A DNA stretch of 64,000 bases from Nematopogon swammerdamellus (Eukaryota; Arthropoda; Insecta; Lepidoptera; Adelidae). Positions 54,910 through 64,000 of this stretch are shown piece after piece. The stretch lies in the NCBI GenBank assembly GCA_946902875.1, contig OX336343.1:4205754-4269753 (forward strand). Reading direction: 5' to 3'. The notes beneath the pieces are model-generated. The model was given only the letters and a program-made list of their open reading frames with translations. It ran no database searches and had not been told where the DNA came from. The position numbers and the translations under genes are program-made. Numbering within the stretch: position 1 is the first letter of the stretch; every line of letters begins with the position of its first letter.

Positions 54910-55255
54910 AGCTAAAAAATCCTTTAATTCTGAATGGACAAGTATGTATGTATATATTTAGGTATTATGTATTATTAATATTGTAATTCATATGTATTTA
55001 ATTTAATCTATAAATAGTAATTTATACGTTTAATTAACTAGTATGTACTTATATGTAGTGTATATTATAGTATATTATAGTTATTTTCCTTATATTATAT
55101 TTTACATTCCCACACTCAAGTCTTTTGCTACTACCTACTAGTGTTGTAAAGGCAGAAAAATACCGACAAATACATTTTGAATAAAACGAAAAACACGGGG
55201 TTTTTCCGTTTCTTTCATGCATGATACCAATACTGGATGAAATTTTCGCCGCGAT
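54910..55255. other. unassigned, probable LINE 3' UTR at start
   Basis: AT-rich with TATATTATAGTATATTATAG repeats near 55060; probably the 3' UTR of the LINE just upstream. Confidence 0.4.
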
Positions 55256-56695
55256 GAAAGCTCCGCCCCCTTTCCTGATTTAATTTCTCGAATGTTGATA
55301 TTTTTTCGCCTGAATCTTATTACTAGACGAAATATAAGACACTCTTATTCTTAGAAATGTTTCAATAAAATCGATATTTCCGGAGAAAAAAAAAATCTAA
55401 ATTTTTTTTTTCCAAAATGTTCTCGATTGCTGATGTTTTCTTGGCGGATTCTTATTTCTAAACGAAATATAAGACACTTTTATTCTTACACGTTTTTCAC
55501 ATAAGTCGATATTTCCGGAGAGAAAAATAAAACAACTTATTTTTTCATATTTTCTCGAATGTTGATGTTTTTTCGCCTGAATTTATTTCTAGACGAAATA
55601 CGAATCTGTAGTGAACATTTCAAAAAATGGCCGCCATTTTGAACTTTTTAGTTATTGGACCGATTGCTTTCAAAATCGATATCTGGGTGTCTGTGTGGGC
55701 TCTGAATAAGAATCTGTAGTCAAAATTTAAAACAAGTGGCCGCCATTTTGAACTTTTTAGTTACTGGACTGATTGCTTTCAAAATCGATATCTGGGTGTC
55801 TGTGTGGGTTTTGAATACGAATCTGTAGTCAAAATTTAAAAGAAGAAGCCGCCATTTTGAACTTTTTAGTTACTGGACCGATTGCTTTCAAAATCTATAT
55901 CTGGGTGTCTGTGTGGGCTCTGAATATGAATTTGTAGTAAAAAACTAAAAGGTTCAAAATGGCGGCCACTTTTTTAAAATTTTGACAACAGATTCGTATT
56001 CAGAGCCCACTGAAACACCCAAATATAGATTTTGAAAGCAATCGGTCCAGTAACTAAAAAGTTAAAAATGGCGGCCACTTTTTATAAATGTTGACAACAG
56101 ATTCGTATTCAGGGGTCCACACATACACCCAGATATCGATTTTGAAAGCAATCGGTCCAGTAACTAAAAAGTTCAAAATGGCGGCAACTTGTTTTAAATT
56201 TTGACTACAGATTCGTATTCAGAGCCCACACAGACACCCAGATAGCGATTTTGAAAGCAATTGGTCCAGTAACTAAAAAGTTCAAAATGGCGGCCACTTT
56301 TTTTAAATGATTCTGAAAATAATTTAAATGATTGAAACTAAAGATTCGCATTTCATCTAGAAATAAGATTCAGGAGAAAAAACATCAACATTCGAGAAAA
56401 TATGAAAAAATAGGTTGTTTTATTTTTCTCTCCGGAAATATCGACTTAAGGGAAAAACGTGTAAGAATAAAAGTGTCTTATATTTCGTTTAGAAATAAGA
56501 ATCCGCCAAAAAAACATTAGCAATCGAGAACATTTTGGAAAAAAAAATATTTTAGATTTTTTTTTCTTCGGAAATATCGATTTTTTTCAAAAACGTGCAA
56601 GAATAAAGGTGTCTTATATTTGGTCTAGAAATAAGATTCAGGCGAAAAAATATCAACATTCGAGAAATTAAATCAGGAAAGGGGGCGGAGCTTTC
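55256..56695. repeat. 1.44-kb palindrome with internal tandem repeats and seven YY1/Pho-like sites
   Basis: The outer tips GAAAGCTCCGCCCCCTTTCC (55256) and GGAAAGGGGGCGGAGCTTTC (to 56695) are inverted. The arms meet near 55940-55950 with almost no loop. Outer arm: three units of about 110-150 bp with CGAATGTTGATGTTTTTTCG and CGATATTTCCGGAGA. Inner arm: units of about 110 bp with GACCGATTGCTTTCAAAATC and TGGGTGTCTGTGTGGG. AAAATGGCGGC or its complement lies at 55630, 55739, 55848, 55956, 56065, 56175 and 56284. Confidence 0.85.
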
Positions 56696-57104
56696 CATAC
56701 AAATGCTGTCCTTGGATAATTCAGAATCGCGGCGAGCAATAAATCGAGAACCAATGATGGTACGACAACAAATTAGGTCTTGTTTTGTAAGCAGTTCGAT
56801 ACACTCTTAGATTATTTTATCACATCTTCCCCTGTTTTCCTGTAAACTGAGTAGAAATAAAAATTTATGAATAAAATTATATCTCCATAAGCGGCCACTC
56901 TAGAGAAAATCATCTAAGAACAAAAGAAGCTTGTATTTAGTCAATAAATACGATCCCGAAGAAAAATCCAGTCCCGGAAATTTCCCAGGAAATTTTCATA
57001 ATTCCCATACAAAGTGCTGGTTTTAACAACTCCATATTATATCCTCTCGCGAACTTTACCTACTTTGGTACCAAATCACTCTACCTAATTCCGATCCCTG
57101 ATAA
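56696..57104. other. unassigned
   Basis: No gene or repeat is recognised between the palindrome and the repeat C tail. Confidence 0.35.
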
Positions 57105-57258
57105 TAAAACATACCTATTATGTGAAAATTTTCACGGGGTACCTACCTATTACGGTTCAAGAGATATAGCCCTCGGACAGACGGACAAACAGACAGACAG
57201 ACAGACGGCGTAGGCTTAGTAATAGGGTACCGTACGACGGATACGGAACCCTATAAAA
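57105..57258 (+). repeat. dispersed repeat C, 3' fragment
   Basis: AATAAAACATACCTATTATG, GACAGACAGACAGACGG and GGATACGGAACCCTATAAAA. It is followed at 57285-57340 by a scrap similar to SINE family 2 (TTACTAGGTGGTAGGC). Confidence 0.75.
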
Positions 57259-59159
57259 CTAAAATTAAAACAAAGATTGCCCCTTACTAGGTGGTAGGCT
57301 CCAATTGTAGCCGACTGGGTTGGTAGTCGTGAGTGCTACAATACAAATACAAACGTGCTCGAACCGCCCGAACGTAAAGACAGACGAGAAACGAATGAAA
57401 AATAAAATTGCACTGTCGAACCGAACTTACGTAAAAAAAAATTCATTTTACGTAGGTTCAACAGCGGCCGGCGTCAACGCTTCAAAAGTACAGCGAATTT
57501 TAGATCATCTTGTCTTAATTATTAGGTTCATCTTAGCTTGAGGAAATGGACTTCTTGCTTCGGGCCTTCACAAGTAATTGCAATATGATTCTTAGACAGA
57601 TATACATAGAACACAAAATTGCATGCTACGCGGCAGTCGGCACCGCTCTTTGTTTCCCTTCAAAGAAAGCCGCGCGCCTTCAAAGGAGGCCGCGCGTCTT
57701 TAAAGAAAACCGCGCGTTAAGCCCATTCCTTTGTCGGCAAATCACGGTGCTGCCGTATTTTAGTACCTAAAACATTCATTTTAAGAGTCAAATTCAAGTG
57801 ACATTAGAACTTTAGGTTTGTTGCACGCATGCATGCTATACAAGTTCAGAACAGAATATTAATGGAAACGATTGTTTTAAAGTTTAATAATGATTATTTG
57901 GTATATCATTTTTCTATGATTATTCTGAAATCGGAGATGTCATACATAATCATCTTCTTCTTTTACGCGACTTTAGTATTGATGGAAATGTGACAGCTAA
58001 CTGTCATCTCATCAGTCATCCATCACATAAATAAAGTTTAACTGGCATTAGTCAGCATCAGCACGGAAATCACACGCAGGCAGACCAATAATCTGATACC
58101 TATTTGAGTTAGGCAAGTAAGTAAATATGTTTTATGATTAGGTATGATATTATAAGATATTCCTATTTATTGAGTAGTTAACCAACCAATTTACTAAAAG
58201 GTAAACAATACCGTATAATTAAATGTTATGAAATTATGTTACGGCATAGATAAATAGTTGAATTAAAACAAAGAAGTATTGTGAGTACCTACATAATTTT
58301 TAAATGATAGGCTTCTCTGCGATAGAGCTGTTCGCGACTCTATTCCCTTTTCCTGTTGAATCTTTCCGTGTTTTACGGTGTTTGATGCGAACTTTGGTTA
58401 CCTACTCACTTTTTGGTTTCAAGCAAAGAACAGGAATAAAATGCGAAAAGAGCAAGTATTTCATATGAAAATACGTTTCGTATTTTTCCGTTTTTCACGG
58501 TACCTAAGTCAAATAAATCCGTATCAAAGTGCAAAAAACGGCATCTTTACAACTCTACTACCTACTTATATCTCGCAACATACGACTCTCAAACATCCAA
58601 AGGTTGACTGTAGACCGATAGCGCTGGGCTATTTTGAGGACATAAGTTAAAAAAATTCTAAACTTGCTTATTTCTTGCCTGTGGATACAGTCGTACATAA
58701 GAAGCATAATATTGCGTTTTGTGTCACATCTGTCACTTGCATTTTCAGCAATTCGAAGATTTGTGGTTGTTTTTTTTAATTCCATTCAAAACTGGCTAAA
58801 TTAATCTAAACTTTAAAATAATTATGGTATCATATCTAGGATAGCCTGCGGAGTGTGCAAACCCAGTTTGTGTCATCTTCGTCCAGTGCAAACTGACCTA
58901 TGGTCAGTATGTAAAAACAGTGCCTAAAACAAAATTAGAATTGACAAAATTGTTATTTCCTATCTCAGATCACTTACATATGCCCATTAAATGAATTTGT
59001 GCCAAATTAGGGCACGCAATTTTAAGATTTTCAATTATGTTATTTTTCCAAGCTACAAAAGCTTCAAAAAAATATTAGAATGATTAGAGTTTACATATTC
59101 AATTTCATAAATGCATGAAAAATGTACATTGTAAATTTGTGTCATTTTCATGCTCGAAA
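57259..59159. other. mostly unassigned
   Basis: Positions 57657-57718 hold three tandem copies of about 20 bp (TTCAAAGAAAGCCGCGCGCC). A SINE-2-like scrap is at 57285-57340. I recognise no gene. Confidence 0.4.
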
Positions 59160-59395
59160 TAAATGAATAAAACACAAAAACAGTTGTTGCGGTCAAAGCG
59201 GACGGACGCGGGCAGGTGGCGGCGGGCGGGGGGCATACGCACGCACACACGTTCGTTCGGTACCTACGATTTCTTCTATGCGAAGCGGCGGCCGGTGGCT
59301 GGCTGGCGTGCCCCGCGTGCCTCGCTCGCTCGCCTCGCCCGCCGCGCCGCCCGCGCCCGCGCTCGCACTTCGTGCAAAGAAGTTTGGTATCTCCT
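59160..59395. other. CpG/GC-rich island
   Basis: This block of GGCGGGCGGGG and (GCTC)n/(GCCC)n sequence lies in AT-rich DNA. It resembles 63925-64000 (CGCTCGCCTCGCCCGCC). It could be a promoter-type CpG-rich region or a GC-rich repeat; long open frames here are by-products of composition. Confidence 0.4.
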
Positions 59396-59616
59396 ATAGA
59401 GATAATAAATAATGCAGTGCGAATTTTGTACAAAGCCCGCGTCTGCAATCTCAATACCTACGAATGTCAATGGTCAATGTGGTAAATATTATTTTAGATT
59501 GACGCTTCGATTCGCTTAAAATTCGCATAAGTTCAAACTGACCCACCTTTCATGACCCTAACACAATCGTGCTGAACTAATATCCCGTTTTCTGTGAGAA
59601 CTAGAAACTTCGTCAT
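59396..59616. other. left flank of satellite
   Basis: Unique-looking sequence. The last 20 bp (AACTTCGTCATGAAC) grade into the first monomer. Confidence 0.4.
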
Positions 59617-62600
59617 GAACTTTTGTTTTGGTCATAACTCGAGAACCACTGGTGCTAGACCCATCGTGTTGGTACTCAAAACTTCAGGTCTCGGTGAGAT
59701 CTATCGATCTGTCACGTGAACTTTTGTTTTGGTCATAACTCGAGAACCACTGGTGCTAGACCCATCGTGTTGGTACTCAAACTTCAGGTCTCGGTGAGAT
59801 CTATCCATCTCTCACGTGAACTTTTGTTTTGGTCATAACTCGAGAACCACTGGTGCTAGACCCATCATGTTGCTACTCAAACTTCAGGTCTATCCATCTG
59901 TCATGAGAACTTTTGTTTTGGTCATAACTCGAGAACCACTGGTGCTAGACCCATCGTGTTGGTACTCAAACTTCAGGTCTCGGTGAGATCTATCCATCTG
60001 TCACGTGAACTTTTGTTTTGGTCATAACTCGAGAACCACTGGTGCTAGACCCATCGTGTTGGTACTCAAACTTCAAGTCTCGGTGAGATCTATCCATCTA
60101 TCACGTGAACTTTTGTTTTGGTCATAACTCGAGAACCACTGGTGCTGGACCCATCGTGTTGGTACTCAAACTTCAAGTATCGGTGAGATCTATCCATCTC
60201 TCACGTGAACTTTTGTTTTGGTCATAACTCGAGAACCACTGGTGTTAGACCCATCGTGTTGGTACTCAAACTTCAGGTCTCGGTGAGATCTATCCATCTG
60301 TCACGTGAACTTTTGTTTTGGTCATAACTCGAAAACCACTGGTGCTAGACCCATTGTGTTGCTAATCAAACTTCAGGTCTCGGTGAGATCTATCCATCTG
60401 TCACGTGAACTTTTGTTTTGGTCATAACTCGAGAACCACTGGTGCTAGACCCATCATGTTGCTACTCAAACTTCAGGTCTCGGTGAGATCTATCCATCTG
60501 TCACGTGAACTTTTGTTTTGGTCATAACTCGAGAACCACTGGTGCTAGACCCATCGTGTTGGTACTCAAACTTCAAGTCTCGGTGAGATCTATCCATCTG
60601 TCACGTGAACTTTTGTTTTGGTCATAACTCGAGAACCACTGGTGCTAGACCCATCGCGTTGCTACTCAAACTTCAGGTCTCGGTGAGATCTATCCATCTG
60701 TCACGTGAACTTTTGTTTTGGTCATAACTCGAGAACCACTGGTGCTAGACCCATCGTGTTGGTACTCAAACTTCATGTCTCGCTGAGATCTATCCATCTG
60801 TCAAGGTACCTTTGTTTTGGTCATAACTCGAGAACCACTGGTGCTAGACCCATCATGTTGGTACTCAAAACTTCAGGTCTCGGTGAGATCTATCCATCTG
60901 TCACGTGAACTTTTGTTTTGGTCATAACTCGAGAACCACTGGTGCTAGACCCATCGTGTTGGTACTCAAACTTCAAGTCTCGGTGAGATCTATCCATCTG
61001 TCACGTGAAATTTTGTTTTGGTCATAACTCGAGAACCACTGGTGCTAGACCCATCGTGTTGCTACTCAAACTTCAGGTCTCGGTGAGATCTATCCACCTG
61101 TCACGTGAACTTTTGTTTTGGTCATAACTCGAGAACCACTGGTGTTAGACCCATCATGTTGGTACTCAAAACTTCAGGTCTCGGTGAGATCTATCCATCT
61201 GTCACGTGAACTTTAGTTTTGGTCATAACTCGAAAACCACTGGTGCTAGACCCATTGTGTTGCTAATCAAACTTCAGGTCTCGGTGAGATCTATCCATCT
61301 GTCACGTGAACTTTTGTTTTGGTCATAACTCGAGAACCACTGGTGCTAGACCCATCATGTTGCTACTCAAACTTCAGGTCTCGGTGAGATCTATCCATCT
61401 GTCACGTGAACTTTTGTTTTGGTCATAACTCGAGAACCACTGGTGCTAGACCCATCGTGTTGGTACTCAAACTTCAAGTCTCGGTGAGATCTATCCATCT
61501 GTCACGTGAACTTTTGTTTTGGTCATAACTCGAGAACCACTGGTGCTAGACCCATCGCGTTGCTACTCAAACTTCAGGTCTCGGTGAGATCTATCCATCT
61601 GTCACGTGAACTTTTGTTTTGGTCATAACTCGAGAACCACTGGTGCTAGACCCATCGTGTTGGTACTCAAACTTCATGTCTCGCTGAGATCTATCCATCT
61701 GTCAAGGTACCTTTGTTTTGGTCATAACTCGAGAACCACTGGTGCTAGACCCATCATGTTGGTACTCAAAACTTCAGGTCTCGGTGAGATCTATCCATCT
61801 GTCACGTGAACTTTTGTTTTGGTCATAACTCGAGAACCACTGGTGCTAGACCCATCGTGTTGGTACTCAAACTTCAAGTCTCGGTGAGATCTATCCATCT
61901 GTCACGTGAACTTTTGTTTTGGTCATAACTCGAGAACCACTGGTGCTAGACCCATCGCGTTGCTACTCAAACTTCAGGTCTCGGTGAGATCTATCCATCT
62001 GTCACGTGAACTTTTGTTTTGGTCATAACTCGAGAACCACTGGTGCTAGACCCATCGTGTTGGTACTCAAACTTCATGTCTCGCTGAGATCTATCCATCT
62101 GTCAAGGTACCTTTGTTTTGGTCATAACTCGAGAACCACTGGTGCTAGACCCATCATGTTGGTACTCAAAACTTCAGGTCTCGGTGAGATCTATCCATCT
62201 GTCACGTGAACTTTTGTTTTGGTCATAACTCGAGAACCACTGGTGCTAGACCCATCGTGTTGGTACTCAAACTTCAAGTCTCGGTGAGATCTATCCATCT
62301 GTCACGTGAAATTTTGTTTTGGTCATAACTCGAGAACCACTGGTGCTAGACCCATCGTGTTGCTACTCAAACTTCAGGTCTCGGTGAGATCTATCCACCT
62401 GTCACGTGAACTTTTGTTTTGGTCATAACTCGAGAACCACTGGTGCTAGACCCATCGCGTTGCTACTCAAACTTCAGGTCTCGGTGAGATCTATCCATCT
62501 GTCACGTGAACTTTTGTTTTGGTCATAACTCGAGAACCACTGGTGCTAGACCCATCGTGTTGGTACTCAAACTTCATGTCTCGCTGAGATCTATCCATCT

Positions 62601-63163
62601 GTCAAGGTACCTTTGTTTTGGTCATAACTCGAGAACCACTGGTGCTAGACCCATCATGTTGGTACTCAAAACTTCAGGTCTCGGTGAGATCTATCCATCT
62701 GTCACGTGAACTTTTGTTTTGGTCATAACTCGAGAACCACTGGTGCTAGACCCATCGTGTTGGTACTCAAACTTCAAGTCTCGGTGAGATCTATCCATCT
62801 GTCACGTGAAATTTTGTTTTGGTCATAACTCGAGAACCACTGGTGCTAGACCCATCGTGTTGCTACTCAAACTTCAGGTCTCGGTGAGATCTATCCACCT
62901 GTCACGTGAACTTTTGTTTTGGTCATAACTCGAGAACCACTGGTGCTAGACCCATCGTGTTGGTACTCAAACTTCAGGTCTCGGTGAGATCTATCCATCT
63001 GTCACGTGAACTTTTGTTTTGGTCATAACTCGAAAACCACTGGTGCTAGACCCATTGTGTTGCTAATCAAACTTCAGGTCTCGGTGAGATCTATCCATCT
63101 GTCACGTGAACTTTTGTTTTGGTCATAACTCGAGAACCACTGGTGCTAGACCCATCATGTTGC
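59617..63163 (+). repeat. 100-bp satellite array, about 35 monomers, with higher-order repeats
   Basis: The monomer is exactly 100 bp in most copies. It contains ATAACTCGAGAACCACTGG, TAGACCCATCGTGTTGGTAC, TCAAACTTCAGGTCTCGGTG and ATCTATCCATCTGTCACGTG. The variant monomer with GTCAAGGTACC occurs at 60801, 61702, 62102 and 62602. The variant CCATTGTGTTGCTAATC occurs near 60350, 61251 and 63051. So blocks of 400, 500 and 900 bp have been copied by unequal exchange. The first monomers are more mixed, and one near 59881 is about 12 bp short. Identical 67-codon open frames here are artefacts of the repeat. Confidence 0.97.
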
Positions 63164-64000
63164 AAATAAGAATCTGTTCGCTAATATTGCGCGCATACTA
63201 CACTACGTACAATATAATAAACACACGATCAATTAACTTAAATCAAATAGGAACTTCACTTAAGTAAATATCCGCTAACATCGACTCGCAGGAACACATT
63301 TTTTTACATAGGTTTGCACCTAAAATTAATCAAATAGATACCCAACGAAGTAAATTTACATAATATTATGAAATGGAATTAAATAAGAAACTGCTCGAGA
63401 CAATGCATACACACACCGCGTGGCAGCGCGGCAGCCTGGTGCGCTATTAGAACCACTCGCCCTCCCGCAGCGCCGCGGCCCGCACCTCCGCCAGCCGTCC
63501 GCCGCTGCATACCTTTATTTTGCGCGCGGAACAATTCGATTTGTATCAGAGCCACATCTTAGCGTAACCGGAACTGAATTTTATGTAGCCTATCCTGTGT
63601 CCCAAGCTGTGTCCCGTATACTTAGTTAAATGTGCTTGTACAAAGTTTCATCGAATTCGGATAATCGGCTTAAGAGTTATGGCGGAACATACATACATAC
63701 ATACATACAGAAAAGATTTCTCAAAATCGTCAATTTAGCTTTAGTATCATACTTAGGCTACAAACTCAATATTTCCTAAAACAAAGTAACTTACTCCATG
63801 ACCATCCCTTACAGATTTATTATTAGATTTATTATTTTATAATAATAATAATTGATAATTGATATGATAACGCACGCACGTCGCAACTCGCACCGCGCCA
63901 CGCAACGCAACGCGCGCCCCGCGTATGGCTGGCTGAACGACCCGCGTGCGCGTGCCTCGATCGCTCGCTCGCCTCGCCCGCCTCCCCGCCGCCCGCGCCC
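63164..64000. other. right flank of satellite; dispersed fragment and GC-rich end
   Basis: Positions 63650-63712 have a GAGTTATGGCGGAAC and (ATAC)n tail. Positions 63715-63830 match 22265-22380. Positions 63420-63510 and 63890-64000 are GC-rich, the latter resembling 59290-59375. No gene is recognised. Confidence 0.45.

Noticed and set aside
59053..59485. Arg/Ala-rich frames in both strands
   Set aside because: They are products of a GC-rich block; frames in all phases lack stops and have no domain.
59617..63163. CRISPR-like array or repeated 67-residue protein
   Set aside because: The repeats abut without spacers at a 100-bp period in animal DNA. The identical open frames arise because 100 bp shifts frame every monomer and the variant unit recurs.

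Overview
The window looks like insect, most likely lepidopteran (moth or butterfly), nuclear DNA. It is AT-rich and dominated by transposable elements. The repeat types are those familiar from moth genomes: RTE/CR1/Jockey-like LINE tails, tails of GACA/GACG or TATG simple repeats, many short hairpin elements, and tRNA-derived SINEs. The only host gene I can support is the 5' part of a fascin (Drosophila singed) gene on the minus strand. Its start-codon exon is at 30660-30895, a second coding exon at 16583-16691 and a third at 2730-2877. Reading frame and splice phase join across all three (1/2, 2/1, then 0). The two introns are about 14.0 and 13.7 kb. The rest of the gene lies beyond position 1, and its 5' UTR exon(s) lie above 30896; a weak candidate is at 53060-53254.

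Layout. 1-16.5 kb (last coding intron and beyond): hAT-like and mariner-like non-autonomous elements, a SINE flanked by a direct repeat of about 50 bp, LINE C-terminal fragments, and a 2.45-kb element with perfect 46-bp terminal inverted repeats (TIRs) that holds a truncated reverse transcriptase gene. 16.6-30.7 kb (first coding intron): a 31-bp minisatellite; a 3.4-kb element with TIRs of about 0.9 kb that surround a broken, intron-bearing gene of an uncharacterised conserved family (motif HAFSGCDTVSCF); a 34-bp minisatellite; and a 5.8-kb inverted-repeat structure enclosing a decayed LINE. 30.9-59 kb (upstream or 5' UTR intron): LINE fragments, foldback elements, a 1.44-kb palindrome with seven YY1/Pho-like motifs, and several kilobases without recognisable repeats. 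59.6-63.2 kb: a 100-bp satellite array with about 35 monomers and higher-order structure.

The best candidates for something undescribed are three. First, the 18.2-21.6 kb long-TIR transposon with its host-like gene. Second, a SINE family whose head combines tRNA-type A and B boxes with a 5S-rRNA-like segment. Third, the 100-bp satellite, whose probable ancestral monomer sits as a single copy at 51.2 kb. All family names come from reading the translations by eye; no database search was run.
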